Source: an uncultured Clostridia bacterium
GTDB taxonomy: Bacteria; Bacillota; Clostridia; TANB77; RGIG9151
Direction: 5' to 3'
Length of the DNA: 29,696 bases
Assembly: GCA_934500865.1 (NCBI GenBank)
Contig: CAKSUD010000015.1
Location: 1 to 29,696 of the forward strand
In this document: positions 7,169 to 14,371 of the stretch, in pieces
How the letters are laid out: the number at the start of each line of letters is the position of its first letter
How positions within the stretch are numbered: the stretch's first letter is position 1
The notes under the pieces: model-generated
The model's database searches: none
What the model saw: only the letters and a program-made list of their open reading frames with translations
Told to the model about the DNA's origin: nothing
Program-made: the position numbers and the translations under genes

Positions 7169-8440
7169 TTATCTAATAATAATATCGTCTCTCTTAGGAC
7201 CATTAGAAATCATCTTAATTGGATATCCTAATTCTTTTTCGATAAATTCAACATATTTCTTTGCGTTCTCAGGTAATTCATCATAATTCTTAATTCCTGA
7301 TATATCGCATTTCCATCCATCTAAATATGTATATACAGGTTTTGCCTTGTTAAGTAAATGTGTAACAGGGAAATCCTTAGTTATTTTTCCGTCAATTTCG
7401 TATGCTGTACATACAGGAATCTTATCTAAGTAACCTAAAACATCAAGTAATGATAAAGTTACTTCAGTAGCACCTTGTACTATACAACCATATCTACTTG
7501 CAACAGTATCAAACCAGCCCATTCTTCTAGGTCTTCCTGTTGTTGCGCCATATTCTCCACAGTCTCCGCCTCTGTCTCTTAATTCTTTAGCTTCATCGCC
7601 AAAAATTTCAGAAACAAATGCACCTGCACCAACACTAGAAGAATATGCTTTAGTAATTACAACAATTCTCTTTATTTCATATGGAGGAACAGAAGCTCCA
7701 ACAGAACCAAATCCGGCAACAGGTGACGAAGATGTAACCATTGGATAAATACCACTATCAACATCTTTTAATGCTCCTAATTGGCCTTCTAATAAAATGT
7801 TCTTTCCATTCTTAACAGCTTCACTCATAAATACAGGTAAGTTGCAAAGTAATGGTGCTACTCTGTCTTTATAAGACATCAAGTAATCATACATTTCTTT
7901 TGGATTTACTCTATAATCAGTATCATAAACGGCAGCGATGTACTTGTTCTTTACTTCACAAATTCTCTCCAATTTTTCTAGTAGATCTTCATCAAACATT
8001 TCACAGATTTGGAAACCAATCTTTAAGTATTTGTCTGAGTAAAATGGTGCTATACCTGATTTTGTTGAACCAAAACTATTTTTCCCAAGTCTTTCTTCTT
8101 CTAATTGGTCAAGTTTTACATGATATGGCATAATTACTTGAACTCTATCAGAAATTAACATTTTAGGTTCTACACCTTTAGCTTTTACACCTTCGAGTTC
8201 ATTAAATAAATTATCCAAATTTAATGCAACACCAGAACCAATTATATTAATTGTGTTCTTTCTAAATACTCCAGAAGGTAAAATATGAAGTACAGTTTTT
8301 CCATACTCATTAATGATTGTATGACCTGCATTAGCTCCACCTTGGAATCTTACAACTATATCAGCTGATTCTGCAAGTAAGTCTGTAATCTTTCCCTTTC
8401 CTTCGTCTCCCCAGTTTCCACCTACAACTGCTGTTACCAT
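7169..8440 (-). CDS. purA: Adenylosuccinate synthetase
   Basis: This 423-residue enzyme joins IMP and aspartate using GTP to make adenylosuccinate, the first committed step from IMP to AMP. The phosphate-binding loop GGNWGDEGKGKITD sits at the N terminus with the catalytic Asp and Lys. NAGHTI provides the second active-site His, and ATTGRPRRMGWFD is the late signature. The usual GTTGRGIGPAY segment is replaced by GSTKSGIAPFYSDK, a divergent form that keeps the fold's key positions. Length matches bacterial PurA. ATG 8440 follows GGAGGG at ordinary spacing. It has its own promoter between it and metG and its own terminator, so it is probably a single-gene unit. Cytoplasmic; identification is very secure. 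Confidence 0.98.
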   Translation of the reverse strand: MVTAVVGGNWGDEGKGKITDLLAESADIVVRFQGGANAGHTIINEYGKTVLHILPSGVFRKNTINIIGSGVALNLDNLFNELEGVKAKGVEPKMLISDRVQVIMPYHVKLDQLEEERLGKNSFGSTKSGIAPFYSDKYLKIGFQICEMFDEDLLEKLERICEVKNKYIAAVYDTDYRVNPKEMYDYLMSYKDRVAPLLCNLPVFMSEAVKNGKNILLEGQLGALKDVDSGIYPMVTSSSPVAGFGSVGASVPPYEIKRIVVITKAYSSSVGAGAFVSEIFGDEAKELRDRGGDCGEYGATTGRPRRMGWFDTVASRYGCIVQGATEVTLSLLDVLGYLDKIPVCTAYEIDGKITKDFPVTHLLNKAKPVYTYLDGWKCDISGIKNYDELPENAKKYVEFIEKELGYPIKMISNGPKRDDIIIR

Positions 8441-8516
8441 TTATACATCCCTCCATTAATTTGTCTTTTCAAACAAATTTTTTGTTATATTCGTGTTAAA
8501 CACAAACAACACTACT

Positions 8517-8545
8517 ATTATACCAATTTTTCGACTAATTGTAAA
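8517..8545 (-). promoter_or_regulatory. Sigma-A promoter of purA
   Basis: TTTACA (8540-8545), 17-bp spacer and TATAAT (8517-8522) with a TGG extended -10 on the minus strand. It lies just after the metG stop, where no terminator hairpin is evident, so some metG readthrough is possible. The leader of about 70 nt shows no recognised purine riboswitch. Confidence 0.75.
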
Positions 8546-8559
8546 CAGATTTTTATATT

Positions 8560-10494
8560 TTAGTGGACACTTTCTCCGGCTTCCACTGCATCATCTACAA
8601 ATAGTACCTTAACAACATCTCCGTCCCCGGCAGCTATAACCATACCTTGTGACTCTAAGCCTCTCATTTTTCTAGGTGCTAAGTTTGCCACAATAACCAG
8701 TTTTCTGCCAATTAATTCTTCAGGTTTGTAGTACTTTTGAATACCGGCAAGTATCTGTCTTTCTTCATTTCCTAAAGAAACCTTTAACTTAAGTAACTTG
8801 TCGGATTTTTCAACAGCCTCAGCTTCTAATACTTTCGCAACTCTTAAGTCAACTTTATCAAAATCATCAATTGTAATGATTTCTTTCTTTTCTTCTACTT
8901 TTACTTCATTTTCTTTTTTCTGTTCTTCAATCATTTTATTAACCTTCTCCATAACTTCTTTTTCATCCAATCTCATAAACAATATTTCAGGTTTCTCAGC
9001 TACTTTAGTACCAGAAACAAATTTACCATACTCATTTAATTCATCAATAGCTCTTAGCTTTCCGTTTAATTCCTCAGCAATCTTTTTAGCTGTTGTAGGC
9101 ATAAACGGTTCAAGTAAACTTGCACCAATCATTATACTTTCAGCTAAATTGTATAATACAGTAGCTAATCTGTCTTGCTTTTCTTCCTCTTTTGCTAAAG
9201 CCCAAGGCATTGTTTCATCAATATACTTGTTACATCTTTTGAAAATGTTAAATATTTCAGTCATTGCATCAGCAACACGCAACTTGTCCATTTTACTTAT
9301 TACTGTATTTACAGCATCTAAAGTAACTTTCTTTAAGTCTTCGTCAACTTCTTCATTTACATTTCTATTTTCAATTACTCCACCAAAATATTTGTTAGTC
9401 ATAGCAATAGTACGATTTACTAAATTTCCCAAAGTATTAGCCAAATCAGAATTCATTCTTTCAATCATAAGTTCCCAAGTAATAACTCCGTCATTTTCAA
9501 ATGGCATTTCGTGCAATACGAAATATCTTACAGCATCTACACCAAAGAAATTTACTAAATCATCAGCATATAAAACATTTCCTTTTGACTTACTCATTTT
9601 TCCATCACCTTGAAGTAGCCAAGGATGGCCAAATACTTGCTTAGGTAAAGGAATATCTAAAGCCATAAGCATAATAGGCCAATAAATTGTGTGGAAACGT
9701 AAAATATCTTTTCCGATTAAATGCACATCAGCCGGCCAATACTTTTTATAAAGTTCTCCATTATTTCCATCAGCATCATAGCCAAGACCTGTAATATAGT
9801 TTGTAAGTGCATCAATCCAAACATAAATAACATGCTTAGGGTCGAAATCAACCGGCACACCCCATTTAAACGAGGTCCTAGATACACATAAATCTTGAAG
9901 TCCGGCAAGTAAGAAGTTATTCATCATTTCATTCTTTCTAGACTCAGGTTGAATAAAATCAGGATGTTCATTTATATATTGAATTAACTTGTCTGTATAT
10001 TTGCTCATACGGAAGAAATACGCTTCTTCTTTTGCAGCCTTTACTTCTCTTCCACAATCCGGGCATTTTCCATCAACAAGTTGAGATGCAGTAAAGAAGG
10101 ATTCGCAAGGTGTGCAATACATTCCCTCATAATATCCTTTATAAATATCTCCTTTATCATAAAGCTTCTTGAAAATCTTTTGAACTTGTTCTTCATGATA
10201 AGTATCTGTTGTACGGATAAACTTATCGTATGATGTATCCATCAAGTCCCAAATTCTCTTTATCTCTCCGGCTGCATTATCTACAAACTCTTTTGGAGTT
10301 ATTCCTTTTGCATTAGCCTTTTCCTCAATCTTTTGACCATGTTCATCAGTACCGGTTTGGAAGAACACATCATATCCTTGAAGTCTTTTAAATCTTGCAA
10401 TACTATCTGCCAGTACTATCTCATAAGTATTACCAATATGAGGTTTTCCAGAAGCATACGCAATTGCAGTTGTAATGTAGTATGGTTTTTTCAT
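8560..10494 (-). CDS. metG: Methionyl-tRNA synthetase with C-terminal tRNA-binding domain
   Basis: This 644-residue class I synthetase charges tRNA-Met. The catalytic domain begins MKKPYYITTA and shows ASGKPHIGN (HIGH-type motif) and KMSKSKGN (ATP-binding loop). Between them, the CTPC...CPDCG zinc-binding knuckle lies near residues 125-150. The anticodon-binding helical domain follows, then a Lys/Glu-rich linker and a C-terminal Trbp111/EMAP-like tRNA-binding domain (VDLRVAKVLEAE to GDGDVVKVLF), giving the long dimeric form of the enzyme. ATG 10494 is chosen because of GGAGGAG just upstream; further in-frame codons upstream belong to the T-box leader. Expression should respond to uncharged tRNA-Met through the leader at 10510-10771. 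Very secure. Confidence 0.98.
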   Translation of the reverse strand: MKKPYYITTAIAYASGKPHIGNTYEIVLADSIARFKRLQGYDVFFQTGTDEHGQKIEEKANAKGITPKEFVDNAAGEIKRIWDLMDTSYDKFIRTTDTYHEEQVQKIFKKLYDKGDIYKGYYEGMYCTPCESFFTASQLVDGKCPDCGREVKAAKEEAYFFRMSKYTDKLIQYINEHPDFIQPESRKNEMMNNFLLAGLQDLCVSRTSFKWGVPVDFDPKHVIYVWIDALTNYITGLGYDADGNNGELYKKYWPADVHLIGKDILRFHTIYWPIMLMALDIPLPKQVFGHPWLLQGDGKMSKSKGNVLYADDLVNFFGVDAVRYFVLHEMPFENDGVITWELMIERMNSDLANTLGNLVNRTIAMTNKYFGGVIENRNVNEEVDEDLKKVTLDAVNTVISKMDKLRVADAMTEIFNIFKRCNKYIDETMPWALAKEEEKQDRLATVLYNLAESIMIGASLLEPFMPTTAKKIAEELNGKLRAIDELNEYGKFVSGTKVAEKPEILFMRLDEKEVMEKVNKMIEEQKKENEVKVEEKKEIITIDDFDKVDLRVAKVLEAEAVEKSDKLLKLKVSLGNEERQILAGIQKYYKPEELIGRKLVIVANLAPRKMRGLESQGMVIAAGDGDVVKVLFVDDAVEAGESVH

Positions 10495-10509
10495 TTTTAC
10501 TCCTCCTTC

Positions 10510-10771
10510 AAAAACAAAAAGAGCCCTCGTCAGACAAAGGACGAAAGCTCGTGTTACCACCTTAATTTATTCATACTTCACAATATGAACCTTAATAAGT
10601 ATCTAAAAATACTCTTCCGCTATAATGGGCGTTCCCAATGTGGCTTAACAATTCAGCCACACAGCTCCAAGACCATCTTCAATAACGCTTTTTGCACCTG
10701 CTTTCACCTAACCAGGCTCTCTAAAACATATTTCATTATCTACTCTTCTCTTCATAGCTTTTAATCTTTAT
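10510..10771 (-). promoter_or_regulatory. T-box leader of metG (tRNA-Met responsive attenuator)
   Basis: Read on the minus strand, the leader opens with Stem I elements (AGAGAGCCTGGTTAGG, then GTGAAAGCAGG). It carries the antiterminator T-box AAGGTGGTAACACG (about 10551-10564), whose GTGG can pair with a tRNA NCCA end. It ends in a terminator (GAGCTTTCGT paired with ACGAGGGCTC, then TTTTTG, 10515-10550). A candidate AUG specifier is at 10674-10676 (in GAAGATGGTC), but the register within the loop is ambiguous by one base. Uncharged tRNA-Met would favour readthrough into metG. Confidence 0.92.
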
Positions 10772-10777
10772 GGGACT

Positions 10778-10806
10778 ATTTTACATTATTTTTTTCATAC
10801 TGTCAA
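10778..10806 (-). promoter_or_regulatory. Sigma-A promoter of the metG T-box leader
   Basis: TTGACA (10801-10806), 17-bp spacer and TAAAAT (10778-10783) on the minus strand, placing the transcript start at about 10771. It starts within a few bases of the DUF368 stop codon, and no terminator for that gene is visible. Confidence 0.8.
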
Positions 10807-10808
10807 TA

Positions 10809-11633
10809 TCATTCCTTTTTTACCCCACTATTAAATTTATCCAAAAGTAATGCACTAACAACACCGATGATAAGACATATAGAATTAACTAGAAATTGTG
10901 TACCAGATGCCATAAAACTACCAAAAGGAATAATCATAACTGTTGCAATAGTAACTATACCAACAATTGCATGAAAAGCAACAGAATAATGATGTTCAAA
11001 TAATGAATCAATAGCTTTAGCCAAGCAAATAACCGTTACCACGGCTCCAATTCCGGATGGAATTAGTATTTCAAAATTTAATTTTCCTATTCCATCTACA
11101 AACGGAGTATAAAGTCCTAAAGGCATAAGTAACGTTGAAAAACTCATTCCAGGAGCTATAACACTCAGTGCAAGACAGAAACCGCAGAATATGTACCATC
11201 CGAAATTAGGTGTAATTGTAACTGAAAAAATTTGCAAACAAGATAATATAGAAAAAACAACTATGCCAGCAATCACTAGTGAAATATATGAATACTTGTT
11301 TCTCCCCTTCTCTCCTGCTTCACGCCATAATGAAGGAAGCATACCTGCAATTAATCCTACAAAAAGACAAACAGATTGTGCTGGATATTTTTCTAGGAAA
11401 AATGCAAGTACATTTGCAATCCCCAAAAAGCCTATCACTATACCAATTATAATCGGCATAAGTTTCGGAACATGAGTTTTAAAATTCTTTATAGGATGAG
11501 ACAATAACTCCATAACCGGTTTATATACACCAAATATTACACAAAGCACTCCACCGGAAATCCCAGGTAAAACTGCGCCCAGCCCAATTAAAGCGCCCTC
11601 TGCTATTCTAAATAAAATCTCTATCAATTTCAT
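10809..11633 (-). CDS. DUF368 family membrane protein, probable polyprenyl-phosphate transporter
   Basis: The 274-residue protein has about eight membrane segments and the DUF368 opening: an EG.LIGLGAVLPGISGG motif near residue 12, and a related APGMSFSTLLMPLGLY motif near residue 160, giving an internal two-fold repeat. The family (PopT) is known from recent work as one of two transporter types that flip undecaprenyl phosphate back across the cytoplasmic membrane for reuse in peptidoglycan and wall polymer synthesis. ATG 11633 lies behind GGGAGG. It has a promoter divergent from that of the 11824 gene. No terminator was found before the metG promoter. Family secure; function by family knowledge. 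Confidence 0.92.
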   Translation of the reverse strand: MKLIEILFRIAEGALIGLGAVLPGISGGVLCVIFGVYKPVMELLSHPIKNFKTHVPKLMPIIIGIVIGFLGIANVLAFFLEKYPAQSVCLFVGLIAGMLPSLWREAGEKGRNKYSYISLVIAGIVVFSILSCLQIFSVTITPNFGWYIFCGFCLALSVIAPGMSFSTLLMPLGLYTPFVDGIGKLNFEILIPSGIGAVVTVICLAKAIDSLFEHHYSVAFHAIVGIVTIATVMIIPFGSFMASGTQFLVNSICLIIGVVSALLLDKFNSGVKKE

Positions 11634-11667
11634 TTTAACATCCTCCCACTAATTATATATCCATTAT

Positions 11668-11696
11668 ATTTTATAAAAATACCACCTTTTTTTCAA
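11668..11696 (-). promoter_or_regulatory. Sigma-A promoter of the DUF368 gene
   Basis: TTGAAA (11691-11696), 17-bp spacer and TAAAAT (11668-11673) on the minus strand. Its -35 is only 15 bp from the -35 of the plus-strand promoter at 11712, a back-to-back divergent arrangement. A competing TATAAT lies a few bases downstream of this -10. Confidence 0.65.
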
Positions 11697-11711
11697 TATA
11701 TAAAATAATTG

Positions 11712-11740
11712 TTGACATTTTATTCTATTTTATGTAAAAT
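11712..11740 (+). promoter_or_regulatory. Sigma-A promoter of the 147-residue gene
   Basis: TTGACA (11712-11717), 17-bp spacer and TAAAAT (11735-11740), with TG immediately before the -10. The leader of about 75 nt contains a perfect inverted repeat, AAACTCAA / TTGAGTTT at 11768-11786. This promoter closely resembles the one at 12299-12327. Confidence 0.8.
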
Positions 11741-11823
11741 AATTATGGATGAATAAGTTTCACCTACAAACTCAATATTTGAGTTTGACTTTCCCTTTGA
11801 CTATAGAATAAGGAGACTTTTTT

Positions 11824-12267
11824 ATGAAATGCTACACCGTAATTTTCACAAACGATTCCAACTATGTCGACGTAAGAAACAGCATTTGGGTAAATGCAAA
11901 AAACGAGATTTTAGGTATTAGAAAACATCACGGATACGAATGGCTCACTTATACTACCTCTGCCGGTATGTATTTAACTGATGCATACTTGCGTCAAGAA
12001 AAAGTATATGGTGTTGAAGATGAAATAGGTAATGTATATGATGAATTCTACTTTGTTAAATGTAATGAAGCTAATATGGAAGGTATTCTTCTATATATCA
12101 TTATTCCTACCAATTATCTTGAACATCTTATCCAAAAAGCAAATTTGACCGTTATTGATACCAAATTTAGTAGTTCTCAAGAAGTAAAACAAAAATTTAT
12201 CAACATTACTGCCACGTTTAATGGCAATATTGGTAAATTCATTGCAATTGCAGAGGGTGCCTTATAA
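11824..12267 (+). CDS. Unrecognised cytoplasmic protein, 147 residues
   Basis: I do not recognise this protein. It begins MKCYTVIFTNDSNY and looks like a compact alpha/beta cytoplasmic domain with many Tyr/Ile beta-strand stretches and no signal peptide or membrane helix. A hydrophobic strand GILLYIIIP lies near residue 90. The start at ATG 11824 is supported by AAGGAGA upstream. It has its own promoter and a terminator whose stem overlaps the stop codon, so it is a single-gene unit. It is one of two adjacent plus-strand genes with look-alike promoters in an otherwise minus-strand region, suggesting shared control and possibly horizontal origin. Reading frame integrity, ribosome site, promoter and terminator make it a convincing gene. 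Confidence 0.85.
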   Translation: MKCYTVIFTNDSNYVDVRNSIWVNAKNEILGIRKHHGYEWLTYTTSAGMYLTDAYLRQEKVYGVEDEIGNVYDEFYFVKCNEANMEGILLYIIIPTNYLEHLIQKANLTVIDTKFSSSQEVKQKFINITATFNGNIGKFIAIAEGAL

Positions 12268-12277
12268 GGCACCTTTT
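12256..12277 (+). terminator. Terminator overlapping the end of the 147-residue gene
   Basis: GGTGCC (12256-12261) pairs with GGCACC (12268-12273) across a 6-nt loop containing the TAA stop, followed by TTTT. The last codons of the gene form the left arm. Confidence 0.85.
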
Positions 12278-12298
12278 CCCTTTTATTTCAGCTCTAAG

Positions 12299-12327
12299 TT
12301 GACATATTATGTTTAATGTTGTAAAAT
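12299..12327 (+). promoter_or_regulatory. Sigma-A promoter of the 142-residue gene
   Basis: TTGACA (12299-12304), 17-bp spacer and TAAAAT (12322-12327), with adjacent TG. In a 38-bp alignment to the promoter at 11711-11748 I count about 28 identical bases, including GTTGACAT, TTAT and TGTAAAATAA. The leader can form two competing stems: 12335-12342 with 12374-12381, or 12355-12361 with 12370-12376. Confidence 0.8.
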
Positions 12328-12393
12328 AAATATAGTAGTTTCCATATCTACTTATTCAAAATCTTATTTTTTTGAAGCTACAGGAGGATTATT

Positions 12394-12822
12394 ATGTTCT
12401 ATCAACCCTTCAACCCCAAAACTCTCAAAGTTTACGACCTCACCCGTTCTACCCTTATCGCACCTTATGAGTTGGACTATGGAGTCTCGAAAGTAGCCTG
12501 TGACCGTAGTTACTACAGTTCCTTGGAGAAAATACTTCCTATACACTGTATGCTTTCTCCTAAAGAAAGAGAACTATCTCAGCCACACCTCTTCCTAAAT
12601 AAAGAAGAGTTCACAGCTATCATCGACTATTCCATTAAGTTCCTAGACGACCCGGACGACTACCGTATCGGATACACACATGGCTACGATGACGTGGTAA
12701 ACTTTAACTGTCGTAAAACCTTTGAAAATGAAAACTTATTTACTGTAAGTTTTCTGGTTGGCTATGAAGCCGGAGTTTATGCAGCTATTATGCTTTGCGA
12801 TTATTTTAAGAATTCTATTTAA
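12394..12822 (+). CDS. Unrecognised cytoplasmic protein, 142 residues, with distinctive codon use
   Basis: No family is recognised. The protein begins MFYQPFNPKTLKVYD, lacks a signal peptide and is rich in Tyr, Phe and Asp. The final ~35 residues, including SFLVGYEAGVYAAIMLCDYF, could be an amphipathic or buried helix rather than a membrane span. ATG 12394 follows AGGAGG (12382-12387). The first two thirds use many C-ending codons (TAC, GAC, TTC, ACC) unlike the AT-ending codons of its neighbours. In low-GC Firmicutes that can mark very high expression; recent acquisition is the alternative. It is flanked by its own promoter and a long, strong bidirectional terminator. Together with the preceding gene it forms a plus-strand pair of unknown role. 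Confidence 0.85.
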   Translation: MFYQPFNPKTLKVYDLTRSTLIAPYELDYGVSKVACDRSYYSSLEKILPIHCMLSPKERELSQPHLFLNKEEFTAIIDYSIKFLDDPDDYRIGYTHGYDDVVNFNCRKTFENENLFTVSFLVGYEAGVYAAIMLCDYFKNSI

Positions 12823-12863
12823 ACAAAAAGAGCCTGACGATATGTCGGGCTCTTTTTGTTTAA
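12818..12863. terminator. Strong bidirectional terminator
   Basis: A stem of about 20 bp: the left arm (from 12818) contains AAACAAAAAGAGCCTGAC and the right arm (to 12863) contains GTCGGGCTCTTTTTGTTT, with a very short loop. It serves the plus-strand 12394 gene and the converging SLH protein gene. Confidence 0.93.
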
Positions 12864-12869
12864 ATATTT

Positions 12870-14231
12870 TTACTTTTCAACAATTTTTAAATCTATATCA
12901 GCATCTCTGCTTGGCATCCTAAATGTTATCATAATTCTATCTCCTAAATTTAGGACCTTTAAAGCTGTTACATCAAATGCTTTTTGAATTCTTAAATATT
13001 TATATCCTTCATCAGGAATTACAATTACAGTAACTTGTTCTCCGGGAGTATATGTGCCATTTCCATATATTGTGGAATGTGCCCCCCATACTTCAACTTC
13101 ATATTTTTCTTCTGCTTTTTCCATTGTAACATTTATTTCTACATCCTCATCAGGCATTTCAAATGTAAGTATAGTTTTGTCACTTCTCTTATCAACATCT
13201 ATTTTTCTTATAGGAATTGTTGTGGATTGAATTCTTAAATATTCATATCCCTTATTAGGTGTTACAGTTATAGTAACTTCTTCCCCCGGTTCATATACAC
13301 CATTTCCTGTTATCTTAGCATTAGAACCCCAAACATCTACTTCATATTCTTCCTCTTCTATTTCTTCCATTTTAACATTTATTTCTGCATCTCTGTTTGG
13401 CATTTTAAATGTAAGTATAACTCTGTCACTCTTCTTTTGAACATTTATTGCAGTTATATCAAATGCTTTTTGGATTCTTAAATATCTATATCCTTCGTTA
13501 GGAATTACCGTAACAGTAACCTTTTCACCGGGTTCATACATTCCGTTTCCATATATTTTAGCATTAGAACCCCAAACATCTACTTCATATTTTTGATTTT
13601 TAATTATATCATCAAGTGCAACTTTATCAGACACATTATACATTAATGCCACTACTTCAGCTCTTGTTAAGCTGCCTAATGGATTAAATGTGCCATTTGT
13701 ATTTCCGCTCATAATACCATTTTCAACAGCAATAGCAACATACTTTCTTAATCCATCAGAAATAAGTTCTTTATCTGAGAATTTATTAAGCACTTTGTAA
13801 TTAGGTGTTTCGTCCTCTAATCCTCTTGCCTTAACAACGGCCACCGCCATATCTTCTCTTACAGCATATTCAGTCGGTCTAAAATAGTATTTGCCGTCAA
13901 CACTATATCCGGTTAAATATTTAGCAACTGCATCAATAGATTTCTTTGACCAACGATTATTATTAACGTCCTCAAACTTAATGTTTGTGCTTGTTGTACC
14001 GCTAAGTCCAAGAGTTTTTTCCAAAATAGAAGCAAATTGCTCTCTTGTTACAGGATTTTGAGGCCTAAAAGTACCATCTTCAAATCCAGAAATAATTCCT
14101 CTATTCTTCATATCTTCTACCTTTTGATATATCCAATGATTTGGAGCTATATCAGAGAAAGTACCGGCAAAAGCCACGTTATTCAAGCCTAGAAGAATTG
14201 CTGCCATAACTAACATTTTTTTAATTTTCAT
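12870..14231 (-). CDS. S-layer-homology surface protein with three InlB-type B-repeats
   Basis: The 453-residue exported protein has a signal peptide (MKIKKMLVMAAILLG, cleavage near AFA). Three SLH motifs lie at about 24-70, 85-130 and 148-200; the first includes HWIYQKVEDMKNRGIISG and FRPQNPVTREQFA. SLH domains usually bind pyruvylated secondary wall polymer. Three tandem repeats of about 78 residues follow (about 215-292, 296-372, 377-453), each of the form YEVxVWG, GNGxYxPGExVTV, PxxGYxYLRIQ, ITFxMPxxDxxI. They resemble divergent InlB B-repeat (beta-grasp-like) domains. No enzymatic domain is present, so it is likely a cell-wall-anchored structural or adhesive protein. ATG 14231 follows GGAGG at ideal spacing. 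Monocistronic, with a sigma-A promoter upstream. Confidence 0.93.
   Translation of the reverse strand: MKIKKMLVMAAILLGLNNVAFAGTFSDIAPNHWIYQKVEDMKNRGIISGFEDGTFRPQNPVTREQFASILEKTLGLSGTTSTNIKFEDVNNNRWSKKSIDAVAKYLTGYSVDGKYYFRPTEYAVREDMAVAVVKARGLEDETPNYKVLNKFSDKELISDGLRKYVAIAVENGIMSGNTNGTFNPLGSLTRAEVVALMYNVSDKVALDDIIKNQKYEVDVWGSNAKIYGNGMYEPGEKVTVTVIPNEGYRYLRIQKAFDITAINVQKKSDRVILTFKMPNRDAEINVKMEEIEEEEYEVDVWGSNAKITGNGVYEPGEEVTITVTPNKGYEYLRIQSTTIPIRKIDVDKRSDKTILTFEMPDEDVEINVTMEKAEEKYEVEVWGAHSTIYGNGTYTPGEQVTVIVIPDEGYKYLRIQKAFDVTALKVLNLGDRIMITFRMPSRDADIDLKIVEK
12873..13589 (-). repeat. Three tandem ~240-bp coding repeats in the SLH protein gene
   Basis: Repeat 1 is 13356-13589, repeat 2 is 13116-13346 and repeat 3 is 12873-13103. 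All encode the same domain. Repeats 1 and 2 are nearest at their starts (WGSNAKI), while 1 and 3 are nearest in the middle (IQKAFD), giving a mosaic pattern. Confidence 0.85.
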
Positions 14232-14256
14232 ATTATTTCCTCCTTAACCGTTTATT

Positions 14257-14285
14257 ATTTTACCATAGATTTGCCAGTAATTCAA
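14257..14285 (-). promoter_or_regulatory. Sigma-A promoter of the SLH protein gene
   Basis: TTGAAT (14280-14285), 17-bp spacer and TAAAAT (14257-14262) with extended TGG on the minus strand, about 26 nt before the start codon. Confidence 0.7.
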
Positions 14286-14316
14286 GTTTTATACTCACTT
14301 TATGTTAAGTTTCAAA

Positions 14317-14366
14317 AAAAATTCCAATGGCTTTTGCAATAAAGTTCAAAAACCATTGGAATTTTT
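14317..14366 (-). terminator. Terminator of guaA
   Basis: AAAATTCCAATGG (to 14330) pairs with CCATTGGAATTTT (from 14353), with flanking A and T runs. The 22-nt loop is longer than usual. Confidence 0.75.
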
Positions 14367-14371
14367 AATTT

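Noticed and set aside
10494..10560. Upstream extension of metG to 10560
   Set aside because: The extra codons run through the T-box terminator and the ribosome site; the conserved MetG start is at 10494.
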